A stretch of DNA of 38,587 nucleotides, taken from contig CALGAN010000005.1 in assembly GCA_937951875.1 (NCBI GenBank), positions 1-38,587 on the forward strand, given 5' to 3'. The notes under the pieces were generated by a model. It searched no databases, was not told the DNA's origin, and saw only the letters and a list, made by a program, of their open reading frames with translations. This document shows, piece by piece, positions 27,840 to 37,993 of the stretch. Position 1 is the first letter of the stretch, and every line of letters begins with the position of its first letter. The position numbers and the translations under genes were made by a program. Origin of the DNA: an uncultured Alkalilimnicola sp. Lineage in GTDB: Bacteria; Pseudomonadota; Gammaproteobacteria; Nitrococcales; AK92.

Positions 27840-29098
27840 GCCCGACGCTTGCCACCGGTGCGGGGACGCGGCCGCTGCGCGCGGTCACCGCGGTCTGCGC
27901 CTGCGGCTCGCTCGCGCTGCTCATGCTCGCGCCCCGGCTGGCGGCCTGGCTGGCGGTACCGCTCGCCCTGGCCGGCCTGGCGCGGCTGATCGCCCAGCGC
28001 CGGCTGGAGCGCTCGGAGCGGGAGTTCCTGCTGCTGGCGGCGATCCTGCCGCTGGCCTACCTGCTGAACATGGCCGTCCACGGCTGGGATCCGGGCCTGC
28101 TGGAGCGACCGAGTCGGCTGCTGATCGGCGCGCTGGTGGTGCTCTGGCTGAGCCGGATCGGCCTGCCCCGCGACGCGCTGTTCTGGAGCGTGGTGGCATG
28201 TGCGCTGAGCGCGGCGGCGGTCGCCTTCTACTACACCGAGGTGCAGGGGCTGCCGCGCGCCCACGGCCGCTGGAACGCCGTGCCGTTCGGCAATTTCTCG
28301 CTACTGTTCGGCTTCGTCGCCCTGGCCGGCGCGCTCTGCCTGCGGGGAAGAAACGGCGCTCGCACCCTGCACGTCGTCGCCGGGCTGATCGCCGCGGCGG
28401 CCGGACTGTACGCATCGCTGCAATCCGGCACCCGCGGTGGCTGGCTGGCGATTCCACCGCTGACGGTGCTGCTCGTGTTCCTGGCCCTGCCGCGGCTGAC
28501 GTTGGCACGCCGCCTCCTGCTCTGCCTGCTGCTCCTGGCCGGCGCTGGCGCGGCGCTGAGCGCCTCGCCCGAGGCGCGCGCGCGTCTGGGCGAAAGCGTC
28601 CGCGAGATCGGCGTGGTCATGGCGGCGCCCGAGGACGCGGCGATCACGTCCTCCATCGGCATACGGCTGGCGATGTGGCGCTGGGGGCTGGAGCGGTTCG
28701 GTGACCATCCTTGGCTGGGCATCGGCATCGCCAATTACCGCGAATACCGGCAGGCGGCGGTGGCGGCCGGGCAGATGCCGCCCGACTTCCTGCTCATGGC
28801 CAACCTGCACAACGAGCTCATCAGTAGCCTAGCGCTGGGCGGCCTGGTCGGCGGCACCGCCGTGCTCGCCTTCTGGCTGCTGAGCTGGCGCTTTTTCCAT
28901 GCCCGTCTGCGCCGCGCCGGCGACGACCAGGAGCGCTTCCACGCCCTGTTTGGCCTGCTGGCGACGCTCGGCACCGCCATGTTCTCCATGACCGAGGGCC
29001 TGTTCGGCACCAGCCCCGGCACCGTCGCCCTGGCGCTGACCCTGGCGCTGCCGGCGGGTGCGCTCTGTCACCTTCGGAACGCCGCTGAAGTCCGATAA
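27836..29098 (+). CDS. O-antigen ligase / polymerase-like membrane protein (Wzy_C)
   Basis: 420-residue polytopic inner-membrane protein with about ten to twelve hydrophobic segments. The largest periplasmic loop carries features of the WaaL/Wzy_C family: SGTRGGWLA, then RLAMWRWGLERFGDHPWLGIG and NLHNELISSLALGG, where the HN...L motif holds the conserved His. WaaL transfers undecaprenyl-linked polysaccharide to lipid A-core; Wzy polymerases share the domain, and the two cannot be separated by sequence alone. ATG 27836 overlaps the sialyltransferase-like stop (ATGA). The flanking LPS core genes favour a ligase. Confidence 0.82.
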   Translation: MSPTLATGAGTRPLRAVTAVCACGSLALLMLAPRLAAWLAVPLALAGLARLIAQRRLERSEREFLLLAAILPLAYLLNMAVHGWDPGLLERPSRLLIGALVVLWLSRIGLPRDALFWSVVACALSAAAVAFYYTEVQGLPRAHGRWNAVPFGNFSLLFGFVALAGALCLRGRNGARTLHVVAGLIAAAAGLYASLQSGTRGGWLAIPPLTVLLVFLALPRLTLARRLLLCLLLLAGAGAALSASPEARARLGESVREIGVVMAAPEDAAITSSIGIRLAMWRWGLERFGDHPWLGIGIANYREYRQAAVAAGQMPPDFLLMANLHNELISSLALGGLVGGTAVLAFWLLSWRFFHARLRRAGDDQERFHALFGLLATLGTAMFSMTEGLFGTSPGTVALALTLALPAGALCHLRNAAEVR

Positions 29099-29129
29099 TT
29101 CCCGCCTTGTACACGAATCAGGAACCACC

Positions 29130-30170
29130 ATGTCGCCGCGACTCGAACCGCGATCGGACGCGCTCCCCCGCACTGCCATAGTTCATCATCGCAGCGGCAT
29201 CGGGGATTTGGTCTGGCACATCCCCTACATCCGCGCCATCGCCGCGCGCAGCGCCGGCGGCCGGGTGACGGTGATCGCGCGGCCGTCCACGCGCGCCGCC
29301 GACCTGCTGGCCGGCGAGCCGGCAGTGGAGCAGGTCATCGAGTACGACTACAAGCCGCGCAAGAGCGAGAACCGGCGCGGCCGGCACGAAGGGCTGCGCG
29401 GGCAGCTGGCCTTCGTCGCCGAACTGCGGCGGCAGCGTTTCGAGCGGATCTACATTTTCTCCAGCCGGGTGCGCTACGCCATCCTCGCCCTGCTGGCCGG
29501 CATCCCTAAGCGCGCCGGCTTCGGCTTCAGCGCCGGCGAGCGCCTGTTCCTCAACCTGCCGCCCTATATCCAGCCCTATCGCGGCCAGGGCAGCTGGGTA
29601 TATCCGGAAGCGAGCGCCTTCGCCGTGGCCCACGGCCTGGTGCCGGCCCCCGTCGTGCCGAAAATGACCGTACCGGGTGATGAGCTGCAGCGGCAGGGCG
29701 AACTGCTGGCCGACCTGCCGCGCCCCCGCTACGCGCTTGCCATCGGCGCCTCGGAGCCGGCCAAGAACTGGGGGTCGGAACGCTTCGCTGCCCTGGCCGA
29801 AGCGCTGACCCGGCGCGGTTGCGGCGTGCTGCTGCTGGGCGGGCCGGCCGAGCGGGACATGGCCGCCGCCATCGTCGAGCGGTTGCCGGCCGAGCGGCGG
29901 GCGCAAGTCCTGGCGCTCACCCAACCGTCGGTGCTGACCTCGGCGGCGGCGCTGCGCCAGTGCGACTACTGCGTCGGCAACGACACCGGCATCCTCAACG
30001 TCGCCGCCGCCACCGACGTCCCCTGCCTGGGGCTGTTCGGCGCCACCGCGCCGCTGACGCACGACCCCATCCTGCACGGCCTACAAGCCCGCGGCATGGC
30101 CGCCATCAGCGTGGAATCGGTACTGGAAAGGCTCGCCGCGCTGGGCGCGCCCGGGTTGGAGGGACGGTAA
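29130..30170 (+). CDS. GT9 heptosyltransferase-like protein (second)
   Basis: 346-residue family-9 glycosyltransferase from ATG 29130, with AGGA six bases upstream that selects this start over earlier in-frame codons. Motifs: AIVHHRSGIGDLVWHIPYIRAI at the N-terminus, GASEPAKNWGSERFAALAEAL in the donor-binding half, and the GNDTGILNVAAA donor loop. It lacks the DAQGLLKS motif of WaaC-like proteins, so it is a distinct subgroup; in pseudomonad-like gene order waaF lies near ilvE, but the match is not close enough to name it. It follows the ligase by 31 bases and ends just before two hairpins. Confidence 0.82.
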   Translation: MSPRLEPRSDALPRTAIVHHRSGIGDLVWHIPYIRAIAARSAGGRVTVIARPSTRAADLLAGEPAVEQVIEYDYKPRKSENRRGRHEGLRGQLAFVAELRRQRFERIYIFSSRVRYAILALLAGIPKRAGFGFSAGERLFLNLPPYIQPYRGQGSWVYPEASAFAVAHGLVPAPVVPKMTVPGDELQRQGELLADLPRPRYALAIGASEPAKNWGSERFAALAEALTRRGCGVLLLGGPAERDMAAAIVERLPAERRAQVLALTQPSVLTSAAALRQCDYCVGNDTGILNVAAATDVPCLGLFGATAPLTHDPILHGLQARGMAAISVESVLERLAALGAPGLEGR

Positions 30171-30219
30171 CGACCCCGTCGGGGTCGAGACGGCGCGCCG
30201 GGACGGCGTCCCGGCGCGC
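30171..30219. terminator. Two strong hairpins between convergent genes, likely bidirectional terminator
   Basis: CGACCCC-GTC-GGGGTCG (30171-30187) directly follows the GT9 stop. Next is a perfect 12-bp stem with a GGC loop (arms 30193-30204 and 30208-30219), a few bases from the stop of the convergent zinc-finger gene. No T-run is present on either strand, so they may act with Rho or protect 3' ends. Confidence 0.6.
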
Positions 30220-30225
30220 TGGGCG

Positions 30226-30489
30226 TTACTTCACCGCCTGACGCTTGCCGCGGCGCTGGATCTCCAGATTGTTGGGATCCCAGCCCTTGAGCACGTAGGT
30301 CGCGCCGCAGTACGGGCACTTTTCCTCGCCGGTCTCGTGGATCGGCAGGTAGACCTTGGGGTGAGAGTTCCACTGATACATGCCCGGCATCGGGCAAGAC
30401 AGCGGCAGGTCCTGAATGCCGATCTCGTAGCGGCTGGCCGCGTTCGGCTGAATCAGGTCGGTGCGATCGTGGGTTTGCGGATCTGGCAC
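30226..30489 (-). CDS. CHCC-type zinc-finger domain protein
   Basis: 87-residue protein with a zf-CHCC motif: CPMPGMYQWNSHPKVYLPI followed by CPYCGATYVLKG, giving Cys-His-Cys-Cys ligands as in the mitochondrial complex I subunit NDUFS6 and small bacterial homologues. The start is GTG (30489) with GGAGG at 30495-30499, five bases away. Third gene of the glnE-ilvE-zinc-finger unit, 13 bases after ilvE. The bacterial function is not established; a role in metal or iron-sulfur handling is a guess. Confidence 0.85.
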   Translation of the reverse strand: MPDPQTHDRTDLIQPNAASRYEIGIQDLPLSCPMPGMYQWNSHPKVYLPIHETGEEKCPYCGATYVLKGWDPNNLEIQRRGKRQAVK

Positions 30490-30502
30490 GGCGGCCTCCG
30501 GT

Positions 30503-31426
30503 TTACTTAACGTAAGTCAGCCACTCGGGGTGAGTGTCGCGGCGGCCCTGCACCTGATCGAAGTACATCGACTGCAGCTTCTCGGTGATCGGACCGCGGC
30601 GGCCGGCGCCGATGGGACGGTCGTCGAGCTCGCGGATCGGCGTCACCTCGGCGGCGGTGCCGGTGAAGAACGCCTCGTCGGCGAGGTAGACCTCGTCGCG
30701 GGTGATACGCTTCTCGCGCACTTCGATGCCGATCTCCTGGGCCAGCTTGATCACCGTGTCGCGGGTGATGCCTTCCAGCGCCGAGGTCAGCTCCGGCGTG
30801 TAGATGACGCCGTTGCGGACCATGAAGAAGTTCTCGCCCGAACCCTCGGCGACGAAGCCCTGGGTGTCGAGCAGCAGCGCCTCGTCATAGCCCTGGCGGG
30901 AGACTTCCTGCAGCGCCAGCATGGAGTTCATGTAGGCGCCGTTGCTCTTGGCGCGCACCATGGTGATGTTCGGATGGTGGCGGGTGAAGGACGAGGTTTT
31001 GACGCGGATGCCGCGCTCCATGCCCTCGGCGCCGAGATAGGCGCCCCAGTGCCAGGCGGCGACCATGGTGTGCACCTTCAGGCCCTTGGCGTGGATGCCC
31101 ATGCTCTCGGAGCCGTAGAAGCTCATCGGCCGGATGTAGGCGCTGGCGAGCTTGTTCTCGCGCACCGTGTCGATGATCGCCTGGTTGATCTCGTCCTCGC
31201 TGTAGCCGATGTCCAGGCCCAGGATCTTGGCCGAGCCGAACATCCGCTTGGTGTGCTCCTTGAGACGGAAGATCGCGGTGCCCCTGGGCGTCTCGTAAGC
31301 TCGGATACCCTCGAATACGCCCATGCCGTAGTGCAACGTATGGGTGAGCACGTGAACCTTGGCTTCGCGCCAGGGAAGGAAACGGCCATCGAACCAGATG
31401 ACGCCGTCGCGATCTTCCATACCCAT
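30503..31426 (-). CDS. ilvE: Branched-chain amino acid aminotransferase
   Basis: PLP enzyme (fold type IV) catalysing the last step of leucine, isoleucine and valine synthesis. 307 residues, as in E. coli (309). VIWFDGRFLPWREAKVHVL starts the domain; the PLP lysine is Lys160 (VRAKSNGAYMNS); EGSGENFFMV, and GTAAEVTPI near the C-terminus bind the cofactor phosphate and substrate. ATG 31426 has AGGAG nine bases upstream; a second Met two codons later is possible. It follows glnE by 73 bases in the same direction. Confidence 0.95.
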   Translation of the reverse strand: MGMEDRDGVIWFDGRFLPWREAKVHVLTHTLHYGMGVFEGIRAYETPRGTAIFRLKEHTKRMFGSAKILGLDIGYSEDEINQAIIDTVRENKLASAYIRPMSFYGSESMGIHAKGLKVHTMVAAWHWGAYLGAEGMERGIRVKTSSFTRHHPNITMVRAKSNGAYMNSMLALQEVSRQGYDEALLLDTQGFVAEGSGENFFMVRNGVIYTPELTSALEGITRDTVIKLAQEIGIEVREKRITRDEVYLADEAFFTGTAAEVTPIRELDDRPIGAGRRGPITEKLQSMYFDQVQGRRDTHPEWLTYVK

Positions 31427-31499
31427 TTGGGCAGTCTCCTTAGATACGGTTTCGGTTTCCCGGCGTCGGCGCTGCGCATCGGCAGCCGTACGCTACGGA

Positions 31500-34352
31500 T
31501 TAGATTTCCATCAGCCTTTGCCAGAGCGTCGTAACGGCGGCTCGGAGCTCCGCGAACTCGGCGGCCGGCACCCGGCTCGGCTCTTCCCGCAAGGTTAGCT
31601 TGTGTACCCGGGAGCGGTAGGCTCGGTATGCGTCGGCAAGCAGCCTGGCATCCTCGGAGCTGATCCAGCCGGCGTGGCTCAACTCGTCCAGCAGGCGGAT
31701 GTTGTCCGGCCAGCGCAGCATCGCCGGATGGTCCGCCGCCCGTGACAAAACGCCATATTGGACCATAAATTCAATATCGGCGATACCGCCCCGGTCGTTC
31801 TTGAGATCGAACCAGGCGGGGTCCCGACTGCCCTTCTCCTGCAGCTGCCGCTGCCTCATCTCCCGCACCTCGGCGCGCAACCGATCGGCGTCGCGCCGCC
31901 GCGAAAGGATCTCCCGGCGCACGGCCTCGAAGCCGGCCTGCAGCTGGCTGTCACCCGCCACGGCGCGGGCCCGCACCAGCGCCTGATGTTCCCAGGTCCA
32001 AGCTTCCTGGCGCTGGTAGGCGGCGAACGCCGACAGCGTGGTCGACAGCAGCCCCCCCTTGCCGCTCGGCCGCAGGCGGGTGTCCACCTCGTAGAGCACG
32101 CCGCCGGGGGTGGCGGTGGAGAGGATATGGATCAACCGCTGCACCAGCCGACCATAAAACACCTGCGCTTCGGCCATGTCGACATCGTCGGCGTGCAGAA
32201 ATACCAGGTCCAGGTCGGAGCCGTAGCCGAGCTCGATGCCGCCGAGCTTGCCGTAGGCGATCACCGCGAAACCGGGCGTCGTCTCGGCCTCGTGGCCGGG
32301 CGGCATCGGCGGCGTATAGCGCTTGGCGACCTGGCGATAGGCCAATTCCACCACCGCCTTTAAGGTCGTTTCCGCGATGTAGGTCAAATAGTCGCTGACC
32401 ACCATCAGCGGCACCGCGCCGCTGATGTCCGCCGCCGCTACCCTAAGGGTGTTGGCGTGCTTGAACTGGCGCAGGATCTCCATCTGCTGCTCGAGGTCGT
32501 CCTCGGCGATGCCCGACAGGCGCTGGCGCAGATCCGCCGCCAGCTCCTCCCGTCCCAGCGGGGTGTAGAGCGTGCGCGGGTCGAGCAGCTCATCCAGCAG
32601 CAGCGGATGGCGGGTGAGATAGCGGGCGATCCACGGGCTGGCGGCGCACAGCTGCACCAGCTGCGACAGCGCCATGGGGTTCTCCACCAGCAGCGCCAGG
32701 TAGGCGGTGCGGCGGGCGATGGCCTCGATCAGCGGCAGCAGCCGCACCGCCGCCGCGTCCGGATTGGCGCTGCGCCCAGCCGCCGCCAGCAGCAGCGGCA
32801 TGAGCTGGTCGAGCCGGCGCCGGCCGTTGGCGCTCAACGCCCGGCTCACCGAGCTGTGCTTGAGGCCGTTGAGCTGGCGCCACACCGCCTCCGGCTCCTT
32901 GAAGCCGGCGTCGGTCAGCAGCGGCAGCGCCTGCGCCTCGTCCAGATCGGCCAGCCAGACGTCAGCCACCGCCAGCGCGCCGGCGCCGTCGGGACTCTCC
33001 GCCTGGGGCGCCACGAACACCGTGTCGAAATGGGCCTGCACCTTACGCCGCCAAGCTTCCAAGGCTTTGAGGAACTGCCCCCAGTCGTCGTAGCCCATGG
33101 CCAACGCCAGCCGCGCCTGCCCGCGCTCGTCGGTGGGCAACTCATGGGTCTGGCGGTCGTCGATCGCCTGCAGGCGGTTCTCGGTGCGGCGCAGGAAGGC
33201 GTAGGCGTCGATCAGTTCGTTGGCGGCGAACGCCGGCAGCTGTCCTTCCTGGCCGAGATAGTGCAGCACCGGCAGAATGCGCCGATTGCGCAGGCGCGGG
33301 TCGCGGCCGCCGCGGATCAACTGGAAAGCCTGGCCGATGAACTCGATCTCGCGGATGCCGCCGCGGCCGAGCTTGATGTTGTCCTCCATGCCGCGGCGGC
33401 TGACCTCGCGCATCACCAGCTGCTTCATGTCGCGCAGCGACTCCAGCGCGGTGAAGTCGATGTAGCGGCGGTACACGAACGGCCGCAGCGTGGCCAGCAG
33501 TTCCTCGCCCCGGGCGTAGTCGCCGCCCACCACCCGGGCCTTGATCAGGGCGTAGCGTTCCCACTCGCGGCCCTGATTCTGGTAGTAGGCCTCCATGGCG
33601 CCGAAGCTCATCGCCAGCGGTCCGCTCTGGCCGTACGGGCGCAGCCGCATGTCGACGCGGAACACCCGCCCCTCGGCCGTGGGCGCGTCCAGGGTGGCGA
33701 TGAGCTTGCGCCCCAGGGCGACGAAGAACTCCTCGTTGCTCTTGGCGCGAGCGCCGTCGGTCTCGCCGTGCTCGGGGAAGGCGAAGATCAGATCGATATC
33801 GGAGGAGAAATTGAGCTCCTCGCCGCCGAGCTTGCCCATGCCCAGCACCACCAGCCGCTGCGCCTCGCCGTTGGCGCCGCGCGGCGTGCCCCATTGGGCG
33901 CACTGCCAGTCGTACAGCCGTTTCAGCGCCTCGTCGACGCAGGCCTCGGCCAGGTGGGAGAGATCGAGCAGGGTCTCGTCCAGCGACGCCCAGCCGGCCA
34001 GATCGCGCCAGGCGATCCGCACCATCTCGCGCAGCCGGAAACGGCGCAGTTGGCGGTTGAGTCCGTCGTTGTCGGTCACGCCGGCCAGCGCGCCGACCAG
34101 CCGCCGGCGCAGCTCCTGCGGCTCGTACGCGCGCTCCAGCGCACCGTCGGCGCACAGCTCCGCCAGCAGCTCGGGACGCTGCTGGCAGCTGCGCGCCACG
34201 AACTCGCTGCAAGCCCACACCCGCGCCAGGCTATCCCGGACCGCCGCCGACTCCGGCAGCGGCGCCTGGGCGGCGAAAGCGGCGATCCACTCCCGTGTCT
34301 GCTCGCGCAGCACCGGCGGCAACTGATCCAGAGAAGCGTCGAATGGGCTCAT
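31500..34352 (-). CDS. glnE: Bifunctional glutamine synthetase adenylyltransferase / deadenylase
   Basis: Controls glutamine synthetase by adding or removing AMP in response to PII and glutamine. 950 residues from ATG 34352 (E. coli 946); an in-frame TTG at 34394 would add 14 residues but is less likely. Two nucleotidyltransferase domains are seen: the N-terminal deadenylase domain with SSDIDLIFAFPE near residue 180 and the C-terminal adenylyltransferase domain with GSDLDLVFLH near 710. GRGGIREIEFIGQ and the repeated DRGGIADIEFMVQY are family motifs. First gene of the minus-strand unit with ilvE; divergent from the unknown membrane protein across 133 bases. Confidence 0.96.
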   Translation of the reverse strand: MSPFDASLDQLPPVLREQTREWIAAFAAQAPLPESAAVRDSLARVWACSEFVARSCQQRPELLAELCADGALERAYEPQELRRRLVGALAGVTDNDGLNRQLRRFRLREMVRIAWRDLAGWASLDETLLDLSHLAEACVDEALKRLYDWQCAQWGTPRGANGEAQRLVVLGMGKLGGEELNFSSDIDLIFAFPEHGETDGARAKSNEEFFVALGRKLIATLDAPTAEGRVFRVDMRLRPYGQSGPLAMSFGAMEAYYQNQGREWERYALIKARVVGGDYARGEELLATLRPFVYRRYIDFTALESLRDMKQLVMREVSRRGMEDNIKLGRGGIREIEFIGQAFQLIRGGRDPRLRNRRILPVLHYLGQEGQLPAFAANELIDAYAFLRRTENRLQAIDDRQTHELPTDERGQARLALAMGYDDWGQFLKALEAWRRKVQAHFDTVFVAPQAESPDGAGALAVADVWLADLDEAQALPLLTDAGFKEPEAVWRQLNGLKHSSVSRALSANGRRRLDQLMPLLLAAAGRSANPDAAAVRLLPLIEAIARRTAYLALLVENPMALSQLVQLCAASPWIARYLTRHPLLLDELLDPRTLYTPLGREELAADLRQRLSGIAEDDLEQQMEILRQFKHANTLRVAAADISGAVPLMVVSDYLTYIAETTLKAVVELAYRQVAKRYTPPMPPGHEAETTPGFAVIAYGKLGGIELGYGSDLDLVFLHADDVDMAEAQVFYGRLVQRLIHILSTATPGGVLYEVDTRLRPSGKGGLLSTTLSAFAAYQRQEAWTWEHQALVRARAVAGDSQLQAGFEAVRREILSRRRDADRLRAEVREMRQRQLQEKGSRDPAWFDLKNDRGGIADIEFMVQYGVLSRAADHPAMLRWPDNIRLLDELSHAGWISSEDARLLADAYRAYRSRVHKLTLREEPSRVPAAEFAELRAAVTTLWQRLMEI

Positions 34353-34485
34353 AAGCGCTCGCGTCGGCAATCGTCGCAGCTTATCAAGTTGCAAACGCCG
34401 GCTGTAGACGGTTCACTGGCGGGCACCGGCTGCCAACCCCTAGACTGGCGCCCCGTGTCCCTGACAGACCAACGAGATCCGCGAC

Positions 34486-35127
34486 ATGCCGCTACGCAGT
34501 CCCTACGCCGCCGTCGTCCTCTCCATACTGGCCATCATCGGCTGCCTGGCCATGCTGGCGCTGGTGCCCTACCCGACCCTGCTGGACTGGACCCGGGAAG
34601 ACGCCTTCTTCGAGATGGGGTCGGTGGTCGGCTACTGGCTGGCCATGGTCATCGCCCTGCTCATGGCTCGCCGCGACCCGAAGCTGTTCACCTTGAGCGC
34701 GGTGCTGCTGTTCCTGTTCGGCGCCCGCGAGCTGGACTGGCACAAGGCCTTCACCACCGACAGCGTGCTGAAGTCCAACTACTACCTGAAGTCGGCCGCG
34801 CCGTTGACCGAAAAACTGATCGCCGGCGCGGTGGTGCTGCTGATCTTCGCACTGGTCATCTACTACCTGGCCTGCTACCTGCGGCCGTTCCTGCAGGGCC
34901 TGCTGCGGCGCAGCCCGCCGGCCATCTCCATCGCCTGCACTTTCGTCCTGCTGGCGTTCACCAAGGTGGTGGACCGTTCGGTGTCGGTGCTGGAGGTCGA
35001 CTACGGCGTGCGCGTTCCAGAGTGGGTCGAGCGGCTGCAAACCGCGCTGGAAGAGCCGCTGGAGTTCTTCATACCGATCCTGATCCTGCTGGCGCTGTAT
35101 CAGACCTGGGCCAGCGCCAGGCGCTGA
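34486..35127 (+). CDS. Integral membrane protein of unknown function
   Basis: 213 residues with about five to six hydrophobic segments: near 8-27, 46-60, 70-82, 110-130, 145-160 and 190-207. The charged motif GARELDWHKAFTTDSVLKSNYY lies after the third segment, and REDAFFEMGSVVGYW and EVDYGVRVPEWVERLQTALEEPLEF face outside or inside the membrane. I do not recognise a family. It stands alone between glnE (divergent) and a repeat-rich gap, so context gives no function. The coding pattern (strong GC3) supports a real gene. Confidence 0.75.
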   Translation: MPLRSPYAAVVLSILAIIGCLAMLALVPYPTLLDWTREDAFFEMGSVVGYWLAMVIALLMARRDPKLFTLSAVLLFLFGARELDWHKAFTTDSVLKSNYYLKSAAPLTEKLIAGAVVLLIFALVIYYLACYLRPFLQGLLRRSPPAISIACTFVLLAFTKVVDRSVSVLEVDYGVRVPEWVERLQTALEEPLEFFIPILILLALYQTWASARR

Positions 35128-35140
35128 GGCGCGCCCTCTC

Positions 35141-35378
35141 CATGCCCGCGTAACCCCCGCCCCCGCGAAGGCGGGGGGGCTTGCCTCCGTGAAAGTGGAG
35201 GCGGGCAGCCAGACGTACCGACCTGCAGCAACACTGGTCACTAGGCCCGCACACCCTGCGGAACCGGATCTGTCGTTGCGCTTCGCGGTTGATTTGTCCC
35301 CCTCTCCCTGGCGACTCCCTCGCTACGCTCTCCCCCGCGAGGGGGAGGGAACGTAGGGGACGATCGCTCTGCCTAGCC
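35141..35378 (+). repeat. Composite intergenic repeat, copy 3
   Basis: The 338-base gap between the membrane protein and convergent groEL holds no gene apart from the terminator at its far end. It has ATGCCCGC (35142-35149) pairing with GCGGGCA (35201-35207), enclosing GCCCCCGC-GAAG-GCGGGGGG and GCCTCC-N8-GGAGGC hairpins. About 65 bases later the second module starts with GTTGCGCTTCGCGG (35275-35288), the same order and orientation as copy 1, and ends GGGAACGTAGGGGACGATCG. Confidence 0.85.
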
Positions 35379-35410
35379 CAAGCGACGGCACACGAGGAAA
35401 GCGAGCGTCC

Positions 35411-35442
35411 AAAAGAAAAAGCCCCGCTTGCGCGGGGCTTTT
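35411..35442 (-). terminator. Rho-independent terminator of groESL
   Basis: On the minus strand, AAAAGCCCCGC-GCAA-GCGGGGCTTTT (35442-35417) continues into a T-rich tail (TTTTTCTTTT ending at 35411). The GC stem with 11-bp arms lies 23 bases after the groEL stop. The plus-strand side also ends in TTTT, so it may work in both directions. Confidence 0.93.
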
Positions 35443-35465
35443 CGAGTTCGGCTTGAACGGCCGGA

Positions 35466-37094
<1,629 letters not shown>

Positions 37095-37137
37095 TGTCTC
37101 TCTATCCTCTTAATCTGTTGCGGTGGAGCGTGGAGGC

Positions 37138-37428
37138 TTAGCCTTCGATGACGGCCATCACGTCCTCCTCGCGCATCACGAGGAGCTCTTCGCCGTCCAC
37201 CTTGACCTCGGTGCCGGAGTACTTGCCGAACAGCACCTTGTCGCCCACCTTCAGATCCAGCGCGCGAATCTCGCCGTTCTCGAGAATCTTGCCCTTGCCA
37301 ACAGCCACCACCTCACCCTTGATAGGCTTCTCGGCCGCCGTGTCGGGAATGACGATGCCGCCCGGGGAAGTACGCTCTTCCGCCATGCGCTTGATGATCA
37401 CGCGGTCGTGCAGAGGACGAATTTTCAT
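37138..37428 (-). CDS. groES: Co-chaperonin GroES (10 kDa)
   Basis: Heptameric lid of the GroEL chamber. 96 residues, MKIRPLHDRVIIKRM at the start, the mobile loop around EERTSPGGIVIPDTA with the hydrophobic GIVI contact for GroEL, and YSGTEVKVDGEELLVMRE in the C-terminal part. First gene of the operon; the promoter and CIRCE element lie 67-120 bases upstream. Confidence 0.98.
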   Translation of the reverse strand: MKIRPLHDRVIIKRMAEERTSPGGIVIPDTAAEKPIKGEVVAVGKGKILENGEIRALDLKVGDKVLFGKYSGTEVKVDGEELLVMREEDVMAVIEG

Positions 37429-37494
37429 CGAGCCTAATCTCCCTATGGGTTGGCTACCACGCAGGTTGTACGGATGACTTCGGCGGTCTTTTTG

Positions 37495-37521
37495 TTAGCA
37501 CTCGCCTCAAGTGAGTGCTAA
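37495..37521 (-). promoter_or_regulatory. CIRCE operator (HrcA binding site) of groESL
   Basis: TTAGCACTC (37495-37503), nine bases, GAGTGCTAA (37513-37521): a perfect match to the CIRCE consensus with 9-base arms. It abuts the -10 box of the groES promoter, so HrcA would block initiation; heat relieves HrcA repression. hrcA is not in the window. Confidence 0.95.
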
Positions 37522-37548
37522 TAATAGTCGGGTGAATCCGCCAGTCAA
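37521..37548 (-). promoter_or_regulatory. Sigma-70-type promoter of groESL
   Basis: On the minus strand TTGACT (37548-37543) and TATTAT (37526-37521) are 16 bases apart, each five of six matches to consensus. The last base of the -10 is the first base of the CIRCE element. No sigma-32-like pair was identified, consistent with HrcA control of a vegetative promoter. Confidence 0.8.
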
Positions 37549-37660
37549 GAGCGGATGGAACGCATACCGAAGGCGGGGAGCGGAGTACGAACCTGTTGAA
37601 GGACAATGCGGTATGGGTCACGGTGTTACAATTCAAGCACCGTCAAGCTGAGGAGGGGCT

Positions 37661-37990
37661 ATGGAGACTCGCCACCTGATCGCCTTCTGCACCTGCCCCT
37701 CGGCAGACGTGGCCACGCGCATCGCGGAACGGCTGGTGGAAGCGGAGCTGGCCGCCTGCGTCAACGTGCTGCCCGGGATCACATCTATTTATCGCTGGCA
37801 GGGGAAGGTCCAGCGCGACAGTGAGCTGCTGTTGGTGATCAAGACCACCGCCGCCGCCTATCCGGCGCTGGAGCGCGAAATCCGCAGCCTCCACCCCTAC
37901 GAACTTCCGGAGATCGTCGCGGTCGGAATCGAGCGGGGTTTGCCCGAGTACCTGCGCTGGGTGACCGAACATAGCAAGGCTCGCGAATAA
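37661..37990 (+). CDS. cutA: CutA family protein (divalent cation tolerance)
   Basis: 109-residue trimeric CutA1-type protein, named for copper tolerance in E. coli though its biochemical role is unsettled. LIAFCTCPSADVATRIAERLVEAELAACVNVLPGI, IYRWQGKVQRDSELLLVIKT and HPYELPEIVAV are family signatures. The start has a strong AGGAGG ribosome binding site five bases upstream. It lies divergent to groESL and directly before dsbD, a common gammaproteobacterial order. Confidence 0.95.
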   Translation: METRHLIAFCTCPSADVATRIAERLVEAELAACVNVLPGITSIYRWQGKVQRDSELLLVIKTTAAAYPALEREIRSLHPYELPEIVAVGIERGLPEYLRWVTEHSKARE

Positions 37991-37993
37991 ATA

